This document shows positions 33,111-44,581 of a DNA stretch of 64,000 bases, one piece after another. This DNA is from Coptis chinensis (lineage: Eukaryota; Streptophyta; Magnoliopsida; Ranunculales; Ranunculaceae). The notes below the pieces were generated by a model that did not search any database, was not told the DNA's origin, and was given only the letters and a program-made list of their open reading frames with translations. The first letter of the stretch is position 1; the number at the start of each line of letters is the position of its first letter. The position numbers and the translations under genes are program-made. The stretch lies in the NCBI GenBank assembly GCA_015680905.1, contig CM027380.1, positions 49,388,001 to 49,452,000 on the forward strand, in the 5' to 3' direction.

Positions 33111-35576
33111 GTTTTCAGGTTCATCACAGTTTTCTGTAGATTGAGCACTCTCAATTGTATCTTCGAATGGGAAGGATTCTTGTACACCTCTCCACCTTCG
33201 GTGTCATCACAATCCTTATGCAACAGGTGAAAGATATTTATGTCCATGTACATCTTTCCAAAGTTGATCTTCATTTCACCGTTGTGACAATTTATCAAAG
33301 CTTTTACGGTAGTGAGGAAAGGTCGGCCTAGAATAATTGGAATTTTATCAAAGGCCTCCTGGGTGTTTATCACAATGAAATCCACTGGATAGTAGAAATC
33401 AGCTACTTGAACAAGAACATCCTCAACTATGCCTCTGGGAATCTTGGTAGAATGGTCAGCTAACTTCAATTTGACTTTTGTAGGCTTTAGGTTCTCCAGG
33501 CCCAACGCTTGGTACACATGATATGGCAAGAGATTAACACTAGCACCAAGGTCTAAAAGACCATTACTTGTGAATTTTTCTCCTATCTTGCATGATATTG
33601 TAGGACTTCCTAGATCTTTGAGCTTGACTGGAGCTTGCTGATGGATAATAGATGTTGTTTGTCCAGCTAGAAACGCTCTCTTTGGAATATGAGTACTTCT
33701 CTTTATGTTGCATGCATCCTTCAAGAATTTGGCATATGATGGAAATTGCTTGATTGCTTTGAGAAAGGGGATATTGATGTTATCTTTCTCAAATGCCTCC
33801 TTCATCTCTAAAAATTGCTTGTCCTTTTTGCTTTGAGCAAAAAACATAGGAAAAGGTGCCTTTGGTACAAACACATCAGCATGTGTTTGCTTTTCTTTCT
33901 CTTTGGCATTCTTGCATATCTTGTCTTGGTCATCTTGACAAATGGGAGTGGAAAGGATTTCCCCCACTTCCTTTTGAACTTCATTTGAAATCTTGACCGA
34001 TTGCTCTGTAGCAATGTCATCATGAGAAGGTAAGTCAACCTTGTTGTCTATCTTCAATCCTGATCTGAGAGTAGTAACTGAGCTGACATGATCATGGAGG
34101 TGATCAGTACTAGCAGTTGTCCCAATGTGGCATACATCTTCACTCTTCGATATTGGTTCCAATAAGCTAGGTTGAGTGGCTTGTATCTTTACAGACAAAG
34201 CAGTAGTGAGTTGGTCGACCTTAGCCTCTAGAGACTCCATTCTAGAACATTGACTTGCCTGAGATTGCTGGAGATTGAGCTGAGACTGTGTAAGAAGCTC
34301 TAAAACACTTTCAAACTTCTAATTTTTCTATGATAGCAAAGTAATAGCATTCTCCAGGTTGGCAGGTGTGGCATAATTTCTCCTAGGATCAGGCACTAAC
34401 TCTCCACTTGTATTGGAAGTCTGCTGAGAGTATAATTGTTGTTGAGGAACCAACTGTGAAGCTTGACTTGTCTGTGGAATATAACTTTGATCTTGAGAAC
34501 CTGGGGGTCCAGTGTTCTGTCTCCAATAATTACCTTGAAAGTTATTACCACCTTGGTTGGGCCTCTGAAATGAGTTCACATTATACTCTCCAACTGATGC
34601 ATGTTGATAGTAACCAAGACATTCTAAAGTTGCATGGGAAGTGTCTGAACAAACTTCACAGTATCGGCTAGCTTGCATGATTGGGAGAGATTTAGCTTGA
34701 GACTTGTTGATCTTGGAGGGATTCATGGAGAACTTGTTGGATTTCTTACTCAAAGTTTCAATGCTGGTGGCCAGGCTGGCCAATGTAGACTTCAGTTCTT
34801 GATCTGATTGTTCATGTACTTGGTAACCAAATTGCTTTGGCTCCCCCTCCATGCTAGCGACATCCTCGTTGCAAGTAGTCCACTGTTGTGTTTCTTCAGG
34901 TAAATTCTTGAGAAAGTTGTAAGTTTCCTTTCCATCCATCGATGTAAACTTGCCTTTGTGCATTAACTGTATCATCTGCTTGTTCATCATCGAGAGTCCT
35001 CGATAGAAAAAATGAGCCAGTGTGCTCTTGTCTTATCCATGATGTGGACATGAGACTAGTAAGATTATTGAATTTCTCCCAGCTTTGATGATATTCTTTA
35101 GTCACCTTCCCTTTGAAATTGCTGATCGCTTGCTGCATGGCATCTATTTTCTGGGGTGGGTAGAACTTTTTCATAAACTTCGTTCTCAACTTCTCCTAGT
35201 TATCTATTGAATTGATCGGCTGTGCAGTTAACCATTCAGAGGCTTTACCTTCGAGTGAGAGCGGAAAAAGAATCAACTTGATACTTTCATCTTTGATATT
35301 CTGGTTCTTGAAAGTTCTGAGGACTGATAGAAATTTGTTCATGTGAACATATGGCTGAACATTGTTTGAACCATTGAACTTTGGAAGCATAGAGATTACT
35401 GATGCTATAAGTTCAAACTGGTTAGCTTCTGTCTCTGTAAAAGCAATACTGCTGGGTGGGTCTCCAATGATTGGCGAATAAAAATCGCTCAACTTCTTCC
35501 TCTGCTGTGCTTGCATGGGTGGGATAGCTTCAGGATTATTGGTGTCCATAACACCTCCATCATTGCGTGCGCCCAT
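33111..35576 (-). pseudogene. gag: gag and protease of element H
   Basis: Starts MGARNDGGVMDTNNPEAIPP at 35576. Capsid part: FIASVISMLPKF-like, LSVLRTFKNQNIKDESIKLI, LEGKASEWLTAQP, KFMKKFYPPQKIDAMQQAIS, KEYHQSWEKFNNL. A perfect CCHC knuckle CEVCSDTSHATLEC (C-x2-C-x4-H-x4-C) is near 34670-34630. A Q/N/P-rich linker follows. After stops near 34328, the block 34240-33089 is open for 383 residues: FAQSKKDKQFLEMKEAF, AKFLKDACNIKRS, LLDLGASVNLLPYHVYQAL (protease active site), YYPVDFIVINTQEAFDKIP, IILGRPFLTTVKALINC. Three or four breaks in total. The best preserved gag-protease in the window. Confidence 0.9.
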
Positions 35577-36158
35577 TGTATCAATCCTGTCTAGTATTCT
35601 TGCTTGCGAAGATGATGAAAACTATCCTACTATGCTTGAATGTAATTAAACTAATATGCAACTATTCTAAATTATACTAATATGCAAAACTACTTTCCTT
35701 CAACTGGGTTGGGCTTTGTAGCTAGTATCTCGCCCATTGTCTAAAGCTGTCTCTTCTAGGGTTATGATGAATCACTTGGATTGCTTAAGTACCACGGCCT
35801 ACAGACGATAGCCCGTTCATCAAGATTCAGACAAGAAACACTAGAGTTTGATGTTTCACGCTGTGTTGGCTTATAACTTCAATTGTTGAGAAGGTCCTAA
35901 ATGCAATTATACTAGAAAGCAATAAAACTAAACTATGATGCAACTATACTAAGAAAGCAATAAAACTAAACTACGATGCAACTATACTAAGAAAAATAAA
36001 TAGAATGAAGATTCGACTAACCTGGATGGTAGATCTTGTCTTCGAGATATCCTTCAAGTTTCTCTCTTTCTCAAAAGGATGGATGATGCGGCTAAAATTA
36101 TCTCAAGATCCAAAATTCTAATTTTGAAAGAAAACGTTAAACATAAACAACTTAAAAC
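35577..36158 (-). other. 5' leader of element H
   Basis: About 580 bases between PBS and gag, no ORF of note. A short near-duplicate of ATGCAACTATACTAAGAAAG occurs at about 35938 and 35978. Confidence 0.55.
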
Positions 36159-36171
36159 GGCAGCGGCGCCA
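36159..36171 (-). other. Primer binding site of element H
   Basis: Minus strand TGGCGCCGCTGCC, two bases inside the 5' LTR. Identical in D (56833-56821). Confidence 0.85.
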
Positions 36172-36173
36172 TT

Positions 36174-37769
36174 TGACCTTGCCTCCTTTTGTGTGTAGAT
36201 GAGATGTGGGATATGGATAAATGATGGTCGTTGAACAAAAGAGAAGCGTATCAAAACCTAATTATCCTTCAATAAGTAAAGGATGAGTAGGGTATCGTTC
36301 CACTTTTAAGTGTATGTTTATATGAAGGACAGGATTGGAAAGGGGGTTTGAGGGATTAAAAACTATGATTATAGATATTAAAGATTCTTAAACTAAACTA
36401 AACTAAACTAAACTATTGAGAATTTATAGGAAAGGGAATTCAAGAGATTAGAATCCACCAATACTTTTGAGTCAATGACCTTTTGCTTCATGGTTGTTCT
36501 CACAAGTAGACTACAATTAGGCAATCGAGAGAGTGCCGATGCCCTCTTAGACGAAAGATCGTTAACGAATAACTCTAGTTAAGGTTGTTCCTATGTTCAT
36601 GTTACTAGTATCTTCTTTCCTTTTATGTGAGTTTGGGCAGCTATTCAATGAATCACCATCTAAGGCAAACACAAGGAATACTTCCCTTACTCTAAAACAC
36701 TACACAACTAGAAGAAAAGTAGAGAATAATAGTATAAAATTCAATTGCAATAAATAAAACCCTATTCTAGCATTATATTCAATTGCAATAAATAAAAGCA
36801 TGTCAATAGCAAATATTCAATTGCAATAAATAAAACCCCAAACTAGCATGATATTCGATTGCAATAAATAAAAACCTTAATCTATACTTCCATCCCCTGG
36901 TCTGGGCAATTGAACTAATAACTAAAAACATAAAGAACTAACCTGATTGAAGAACACCATGAACCAGAAGAATCATTGAACCTTAAGCACCGACTTCATC
37001 TTCTCCCTTGAAGGAGAAGATTAGCCTTCCATAAAGAAGGAAGAACACGAAGAACGAAAAGAAGAAGAGTCGAAGAACATAAGACTAGAAGGACTAATTT
37101 ATTAAGACTCAGCTAGTTAAAACCGATCTTTTATTATAAATCTCTCTCTGCCTCAAGTTCTGGAGACAAGAATATAAGTGAATTGGCAAATTACATGAGG
37201 CAGTTAGGTCCTCTATTTTTAAAGGTTACAATGAGCTCTAGAAGCATTCCAAATCGTCATTTGTTTCCTAATACAAATAGACTTCTTTCAGAGTCCAACT
37301 CCGTCTCCAAAATTGAGAAGGAATTGGCTACAGTGTCGATTCATGCGTCTAGACACACTATTCATGCATCTCAGACGCGATCAATGCGTCTGGACGCTCG
37401 ATCCATGTGTCCTAGATGCGATAGCCGATTTTGTCTCTTCTGCTCTATCCTTCTATCCTCTTTTGCGGGCTTTGGTCCAAGCAATGAATCCTTTGGCCTT
37501 GGGCTTCCAAATAGGCTTTAAAATAGGTCCAAGTCGCATCTTTAATAGCTCCAATTCCTTGGCCTTCTCCATGATTGTCCACGAGCCTCCCATGTGATCT
37601 TTAATGCTCCGAATTGCTCCGTTTTACCCTATTTTCTCTAATATTCTACAAAACTCTCTTTTTCACCTGTAGAATCTTAAAACACAACTTATAAACACTA
37701 TTAGTCCACTAAGATGGCTAAACAAGAGGCATAATTGAGTGTTAAATAGCACTTTTTGAGCACTTATCA
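36174..37769 (-). repeat. 5' LTR of element H
   Basis: Begins on the + strand TGACCTTGCC and ends CACTTATCA; same minisatellite and CG-rich patch as the 3' LTR. Length 1596 against 1591. Confidence 0.9.
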
Positions 37770-39626
37770 GTCGGGAATAGTTTGAGGGTTTTCCATGTGT
37801 TGGATTTGTTGAATGAGAGTGGTTATAACATCCGCTTATTAGATGTGTTAGAGCAATTCTCTGTGAAGAGATCATCTGCAATGAACTTTAGTTTACAGGT
37901 CGTAAGGGGGAAGTCTGCTGTGATTGTAGGGGTGAGTTAGGAGGAATGGGGGTGTAGGCCATTGTTGGTTGTGGGTAATTATATCCCCTCTAGGTGTGAG
38001 CTGAATACCCATTCTGTAAAGTGGGATGGTAGGTAGTTATTTTGTAGTTTGTATGTAAGTATTGTATTTGATATGTAGTATGTTCTGATATTTTTGTTTC
38101 CTTTTGTGCAGAGGTTTCCATTCGGGGTTGTCCCCAGCTTGATATTATAGAAAAGTTTGCTTGTTTGAGTTGGGAGGAGAAACAAGCTGTCTTGGGGGAG
38201 GTAGCCCATTACTTTAAGAAGTGTGGAGGGGAGAAGATCTACCGGAAGAAAGTGGAGCAAAAGAAGAGGGCTCATGAGCTCGTTTTTGACATCTCTGATT
38301 CTAGCTTGGATGCTGAGATGGAGAGGGGGAGCCAAAGGAGGCAACCTATTTCTGGAGTGAGAACGGCTAGAGGATCTGCTGATAGTCGTTCTGCTCCTAG
38401 ATGTGCTGAGGGGGTGATGGTGACCGATCTGGTCGTGGTATAGGTGGAAGTGCTGGGGGAGCTAGTGATGCTCCTACTCCTTTTCGAAGGCCTCAGCTGA
38501 AGAGGTGCTCTTAGGTGGCTGAGTTTGAGGGGGCGAAGAGGTCCCAAACTGAGTCTGAGGAACGACCTAGTGTTGGGGCAGGTCGGACTTCTTCAGGTCT
38601 GGGTCATTTGAAGAAGATGAATCTGAAGGAGTTGGCTGTTGATGTGGGTACTGTTGATGCCCGGGGTAAGAAGAAGGCTAGTGAGACTGAGCCAGTTGCC
38701 CAGAAGTGCAAGGGGTTTGGGAGTGCGGCCCCAAGTGACAAGAGTGGTGATGTCGTCCTGGACCAGGTGGTCAGCTACTATGACCCACTGAGTGGGTTGA
38801 CCAAGCTAGTGAAAAACTTGGATTGCAGTTTCAAGTCTTCATTAGTTGCTGGAGGGCTGCTGAAGAGTATTACCCTAGATGGGAATAGGCTCCAGCTGGA
38901 GACTTGGAATGATCTGAGGGCGAACCTGAGAGATATGGATCGCTCCTTGTGCTTCGTAAGTGTCCATCTGATATGTGTTTGTGCTCTATTAGTATCTTTT
39001 CGATCTGAGTTATTTTGTTAATTTGTCAGGTTCTGGCCATGTATAGGAAGCTGAGGGAGATGACCACTATCTCTAACCTGTACAAGAAAGAGTTGGATGC
39101 AGCCAAGGAGGCTTATGACAAGTTGGTGGCTATGCAAGAGGTGGAGAGGGCTGAAGTGACGGGGCTAACGTTGCAGGTTGGGGATCTGGCTAGGAAGGTG
39201 GCTTTGCTGCAACCAACACTTGATGCTTTTAAGGTGGAGGTTCAGCATTTGGTTAATGAGACTAAGCGAGTGCAGGACGTTGCTAAAAGAGCTCAAAAAG
39301 AATACAATGACCTGGTCGATTTGGTAGAGAGTGGGGATGTTTATGTTCTAGTGGATGACTACATGGAACTATAACATAAATACAAAACCCTCAAGAGGTC
39401 GGTCGAAAGTGGGGCTGCAACAATAGCTGTAGATTGTGCTGTTGTAGATGCTAGTAGATGACCTAATCTACCATTCGACCTTGGTGTTGCTTTTGCTGCT
39501 CAGCCCATTGAAGATGTTGCCACCAAAGTACTGAATGCAAGTGGTGATCCGGCTAGTAGCTCTGTTGGTGAAGAGGGCTGCCAATTAGAGCCCTTGAATG
39601 TGGAGAATCTTTCTTGTGTTAACTGA
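37770..39626 (+). pseudogene. Antisense ORF of element E, second part with introns and coiled coil
   Basis: Resumes after H with VGNSLRVFHVLDLLNESGYN, LLDVLEQFSVKRSS. An intron probably ends at CAG 38109-38111 (T-rich, GTGCAG). The next exon reads IRGCPQLDIIEKFACLSWEE, then RKKVEQKKRAHELVFDIS, with stops near 38441 and 38513. A second intron at 38956-39029 has GTAAGTGT and TTTGTCAG. The last exon holds a coiled coil, LREMTTISNLYKKELDAAKE to VQDVAKRAQKEYNDLVDLVE (39048-39330), and ends LEPLNVENLSCVN at 39626. Two stops and one shift disable it. Introns in an antisense ORF mean that it must be transcribed separately from the genomic RNA, since the sense RNA cannot be spliced in this direction (inference). 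Confidence 0.7.
38956..39029 (+). other. Intron in antisense ORF of element E
   Basis: GTAAGTGTCC at the 5' end, T-rich 3' part and TTTGTCAG at the 3' end, 74 bases; open frames on either side. Confidence 0.7.
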
Positions 39627-39948
39627 TCTTGTTCTTCTTGTAAGTTTTTTTTTGGTGGATGAAGTGTTTAAACAATATTCTCTTTTGTGATTGATACTGA
39701 TACCTCTAATTTTTTTTTTTTTTTTTTTTTTGGGGATGCTGAGGTCGTTTTCATGGGATAACCTGGGGGCCTCTAGTATCTGACCAAATTTTGTGAGAAG
39801 TAAAATATTTAAATTACTTACTTGTTCTGCATTAATATTGTCTCTGAATGTGCATGCGTGTGATTATTTTTCCTGTGTTTTGACTTATTGTTTGACGCTC
39901 TGTGCTGCATAGTAGCAGATTTTGACGACCTGTTGAACTATGTTAAAT
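39627..39948. other. Remnant of element E between antisense ORF and D
   Basis: No gene. Contains a 22-base T run (39710-39731). In an intact Tat element, integrase would lie further right on the minus strand; it is missing here. Confidence 0.55.
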
Positions 39949-41613
39949 TGGCCATATGCAGCAAGGCCTTAAACCACTAGGAATTCCCTAGTGGACGAGT
40001 TATAGCCTTCTGAGAGTTTTGCAGTGAAGGTACTCACAAACTTTATCTATACTACAACGACTAAGAAATAAAACTATTGTTTCCTTATCTAAGTCTCAAT
40101 TATCTATATATCTCACTAGCAATGAATAAACAATAATCAAGTCGAAACCTAAGCTAATATATGCATAATAATCAATCATCTACGAATAAACATATATACA
40201 ATGAGTAATACTATGAAGTGCACTAGCAGGTTCATTTCTGAAAACTCAGAATAGTGTCCTTAAGTAGGTCCTCACATAAATGTCAAGACAAATACCACTC
40301 TGATTTTTCCGCTCAAGTTTTGCTACTCCAGTGTGTAGTGGGAACACTTTACCTTACAATCTCAATGACACACAAGGAAGCCGGAGTCGATCAAACATAT
40401 CTACCACCTACTATCACACTAACCTATTCCTAATTGAGCTAGAGGTATTTATTTGGTGTTGCGGGGATTAGGAGATGGTTTAAGAAGGAAGAAAATGGAT
40501 ATTCAAAAAGGACAAGTCTGAGGTAATAGAGTCTTCATATTATGTAACTAGAGAAACCCTTGTTCTTTACTTTTGCTTCTACACTTTGTTTCCATCCTTA
40601 GCCATATATATATTTTTCTTTGGCTTTTGACTCCTTTAATTCTATTTTTGGAGATCTAACTCTTTATTTTCTTTTATTTATTTTATTTATTTTTTATTAT
40701 TTGGATGGAAACTTACTTTTCTCATCTGAAGCGACTAACAAATTCTTGATTTCAAAGGTTCTTCCCTTGTCTATTCTTCATCTCTATTCTCAGACTTATT
40801 CAAAGAATTAGGTAGGTTGATTTTTTATTTTGTTTTGTTTTATAACAGGGTAAAGGATTTACGATTTATGAAAGGCTCAACAAAGGCTCAGAGGGGCGAC
40901 TAGCGGAAAATAATTTATAGGTTTGAATTTATGGCTATATCGATCCAAAGAGGGCCTAAATTCTCGCTTAAGATATGGTATAGTGATCAAGCAAGTGAAC
41001 GTGTGATTTTTCTATCCAGATTTTACTTCTCCCTTGTGTCATATCTCAAATGTTTCACTCATATAAGGCTTTAGGCTATATTCTCACAGGATTTGTAGAA
41101 TAAATACTCTAGCCTAGATTTCAGAAACTTACTGCCAACAATCTTAGATACTCATGTAACATATTTATAGATAGATGCAAGGATTGTTACCTACATATTA
41201 GCCTAAGTTTATAAAAACTATTCTAATGCAAGAGCTATGTGAGACTTCTAGATTATTGAAAGCATAGAGAAAGAAAACAGTACCAATATTCCTAAGTGTA
41301 TATCATACTTTTTATTTATATTTTTAAAATTTTTGATTTTTTTAACTAGAAAACAAGTGCATATATCCTAACAGATGCCTTAATTACATGTGTTTCTATC
41401 CCCCCCCCCCCCAAACAAAAAACATGCTTTGTCCCCTCAAAGTATTTAAATAAATAGGTTAGAGAAATACCATTGAAATGCGTGAAATTCTGAAACATCT
41501 GCAAAACAAGGTTAAACATGCTAATATAGAAAAGAAAAACTAACGCAACTCTATAAGAGTTCCACCCGTAATGGGGTTAATGAGAAATAAATTGCTTGGG
41601 ACATAGGCATACA
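39949..41613 (-). other. 3' noncoding region of element D
   Basis: No gene. It is the reverse complement of the 3' regions of G and C, with the palindrome at 39974-39994, GACCTACTTAAGGAC at about 40257-40271, a purine tract (T-rich on +, 40600-40720), and the hairpin/G-tract module at 41400-41445. Confidence 0.75.
41400..41445 (-). promoter_or_regulatory. Hairpin plus G-tract module after ORF2, element D
   Basis: Minus strand ATACTTT-GAGGGGAC-AAAGCAT then TTTGTTTGGGGG with the G run extended to about 14. Confidence 0.55.
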
Positions 41614-42182
41614 CTAACTGAAATAAAAACTAACCTTTTCCTCATTTCCTTCTCCAAAGAGAGGAGGTTCCTTTGCATCCTGCCATGCCATGATAACTTG
41701 CCAAGCCCGCCGCCGTGTGTCGTCAACTTGTGCTAACCTGTCTAGTGTTACTATGTCTGATGGGGTGTAAGGAGGAACCAAATGAGGTTGCACCTGCCAT
41801 CCCGGCCAAGTCATTACTCGAAATGAGCGAACCACCCAATTGGTGGGTCTCATGACTTCAACCCTTTTTCAATCCGTGAACTGGGTACAGAATTCAGGTA
41901 GACAACTGAGTATGATGTGGCAAACCAAAATAGGCATAAAAAGATACTTATATCGCATGCTTTGGGCTCTCTTAAGACTAGCCACTAATACTCGGGGAAT
42001 GTCATATCGGCGACGTCCCTCTCGCCTAAAGCAAAAAAACGCCACCACGGTGGTACTATTTGCAGAGGTAAACCGCGATCCCTAAAATATTCATCAGGAT
42101 GAATAACATAGTGGTGCCTACATTTAGGGACAGGCTACCAAGGGCTATGTTGTAACGCCCTTGGTCCATTATACAAAATAGC
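41614..42182 (-). pseudogene. ORF2 of element D, C-terminal part
   Basis: Continues the ORF left at 52240. Minus strand words: SLNVGTTMLFILMNILG-like, then after breaks VLVASLKRAQSM-like, and an open block 41853-41614 with MRPTNWVVRSFRVMTWPGW, PHLVPPYTPSDIVTLDRLAQ, RRRAWQVIMAWQDAKEPPLF. Nearly the same as G ORF2. Function unknown. Confidence 0.75.
42178..42182. repeat. Target site duplication of element C, left copy (ATAGC)
   Basis: ATAGC directly before TGATAAG; repeated at 52240-52244 directly after the 3' LTR. Confidence 0.93.
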
Positions 42183-43370
42183 TGATAAGAGCCCAAAACT
42201 GTAGTTTTAACCCCTTAACAATCATACTTTTAGACCAATTATGTGAGTAATAATTAAGAGTTAATACTGATTACGTGTTTTTATGCATTTCATGCTTCAA
42301 AGTCTATTATGTGCAGAAATGTGCCACTTTAGCGAGATAAAGGAGCAAAGGTCGGTTGCTAAGGAGTTCTGTGAATAAAGGCCAAGATTCAAGGAGACAA
42401 AGCCTTTGTAAAGCCCGGTCAAAAGCTGAAAAGTCAACACGGGCAGAAAGAGTGCACAAGTCAGCAGAACTTCCGAAGGCCGTATCTTTGGACTCAGATC
42501 TCGGAATTGGGAGTATCTTATGTCAAAACGACCGGCTCGAAAAGAGCTTTCTAATGGTCCAAGCCTTGGCCCAATCAGAGGAGCAAAGTGGACGAAACAT
42601 CTGTCGAAGCCAACTGCAGTTGAAGAGCCCATTTTGGACTAAAGAAATTGGGTTTTGGGCCCGATTTTCCGCCCAAAACATGGCTCCAAGCCCATGCTGC
42701 GATTTTGGATCTGGAAGTATAAAACAAAAGCTTGACTCTTTGTTAATGGCAGTTAGGTTAGGAAGCTAATGTTAATGGAGTTTAGGGTTAGAAAAAAGTT
42801 AGATCTAGATTAGTTAATTACTTAGTTTTTATTCCATTAATTAGTTTCATTCTTTGTTTTAGCTTAGTTATTTAAATCATTGAATATCATTCATTAGATA
42901 AATAAAATAGTTGTTATTCATTCAATCATATCTTGTTCTTATTGTTCTATTAGATAAATAAAGTTAATTAGTTCTCCATAATCTAGTTTCATTTTCATTT
43001 ATTTATTAGCTTAAATCCTTAGATTTACTTATTTGTCATTATTAGTTTAATTCAATTATTGCATGAGTAGTTTCAAATTGAGTTTAAACAAATAAAGTTC
43101 AAATCTTTATATTATGTCTTGTTTAGATTCAATTGTTGAAATGGTAGAATAGAAAATTCACATCAAATCATTACTCTCACTATTGTTCCTTTTGGGTTTG
43201 ATTAGTTGAATTCAATTTAAGTCTTGAGGGTTTAAGAGTGGAACGAATCCTGACTCTCTGATATTACTTCACTATTGAGAGTAGGAATATTGATATAAAC
43301 ACGTATTTTTCGTATTATGATTATTTGTGTTTACGATAGATAGTTAGAATACGTGAAATCACTTTTATCA
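42183..43370 (+). repeat. 5' LTR of element C
   Basis: Starts TGATAAGAGCCC, ends CACTTTTATCA. AGTATAAAAC at 42717 is the probable TATA box. A shorter relative of the G/D LTR. Very few differences from 51049-52239. Confidence 0.92.
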
Positions 43371-43372
43371 AA

Positions 43373-43386
43373 TGCTAAATGCTGCC
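43373..43386 (+). other. Degenerate primer binding site of element C
   Basis: TGCTAAATGCTGCC lies where D and H have TGGCGCCGCTGCC; the downstream CATCTTAATCTCG matches D (CATCTTAGTCTCG). The GC core is changed although the LTRs look young. Confidence 0.65.
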
Positions 43387-44207
43387 ATCTTAATCTCGCT
43401 TCAAGACAAGAATTCAATTGCTTGAATCCAAGGGGCAATCCCCATTCTCTACCCACCCACCCTTTTAATTTTTCATTCTTGTTTCTTGAATTTTCGAACC
43501 GCTCAATCGCTCCAGGCATAGGGGCTGCGGATTCACAGAGAAAAACACTGCGGTGAAGGTATTTCTAAATTTTCGAAAATTCTGAACATTTTCATACATA
43601 TTATTTAACGTGTTGTTGATTTACTGGAATATTTTCAAATTTTTCAAAGTTGTTTTACCTTGTGAAAAAAATACGATCTTTACAGTGCTGCATTTCAGTT
43701 TTCACACCGTATGTTCTTGAAAAACAGACGAGTAAGGTTACTTAGGGAGTTCTAAAAATTCAATAATTTTTACAGGAGTATCTATCCTAACTAAGGAGTT
43801 TGTAGTAAAAATTTGATGAGTTTTTGATTTGTTTTGACCTCCTAAATAGTAAAGTGTTTCCAGTGTGTTTCTGCAGTGTTGCAAACACTTAATATCTGAA
43901 ACACCAGCCAATAAGGAGAGGTTGTAGAACTCCAATTGCTCTAAATTTTTTACAGGAACAAGTAGGATCTGTCAGGAGTCTTCAGTAAAAATTTGGCAAT
44001 TTTTGGATTTTTTTTGATGGGTTAACCATTCGGTTGTTTGTATTGTGTCCGAAAACCGTTTCGCAAACTTTGAAGGGCTGTAGAGGGACCTTCACAGCTC
44101 CGATTGATCTGAAATTTTACAGGCTACTTGATAGACGTCTTAGAAAATTACTGTAAAAATTTCAAATTTTTTGGAGTACGATAAAAGGCCTAAAACTTGA
44201 AAACCCT

Positions 44208-44312
44208 GGAGCGCGACACGCGCCCAAACTGAGTGCGACCGCGCCCAAAACACTGGACATTCGACAAAACAGAGGGCACTCGCGCCCAACTCGCGCCCAA
44301 CCCGCGCCCTAC
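44208..44312 (+). repeat. GC-rich leader repeats upstream of gag, element C
   Basis: Units GAGCGCGACACGCGCCCAAA, GAGTGCGACCGCGCCCAAAA, CACTCGCGCCCAACTCGCGC and a further CGCGCCC. The same unit type precedes ORF2. Confidence 0.65.
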
Positions 44313-44480
44313 AAGGAAAATTCATCGTGAACAGCCCGATTTTCACAGGAAAGTTCAAATTTCTATTCCTTAAAGTTATAAAGTGTTTCTAACTTGTTAA
44401 ATACACTGAAATCGCGTATACAAGACGCTATTCGTAAGCGAAGCAAGGAAGCATTCAAGTACTCCTTCTTTCACTCCTCG

Positions 44481-44496
44481 CCTCTTCTGTCAGAGG
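44481..44496. other. Hairpin CCTCT-TCTGTC-AGAGG before gag, element C
   Basis: Five-pair stem, six-base loop; the identical hairpin is in D at 55631-55646 (minus), with the same flanks. Could be a packaging or dimerisation signal (inference). Confidence 0.45.
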
Positions 44497-44581
44497 AGTT
44501 TTAATTCTAGTAGAATCAGGCTTGTTTTTCAAGAAATAAATACAACACTTCTCTAGAATTTCACACACTACACTTGCATCA

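Larger units (their letters stand above)
28892..37769 (-). mobile_element. Element H: non-autonomous Athila-like element with captured gag fragment
   Basis: About 8.9 kb, minus strand. Two LTRs of about 1.6 kb (5' at 36174-37769, 3' at 28892-30482), PBS TGGCGCCGCTGCC (36171-36159), gag and protease (35576-33111), then a coiled coil and zinc-knuckle segment unlike the rest (33110-32484), and a 2-kb 3' noncoding region. RT, RNase H and integrase are absent. The LTR starts TGATAAG, the protease has DLGA, and the 3' region contains the same hairpin modules as the other elements. Confidence 0.88.
43387..44581 (+). other. 5' leader of element C
   Basis: About 1.2 kb with no gene. It contains the GC-rich repeats (44208-44312) and a hairpin (44481-44496) 86 bases before the gag ATG. 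The leader of D is homologous over most of its length. Confidence 0.65.
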
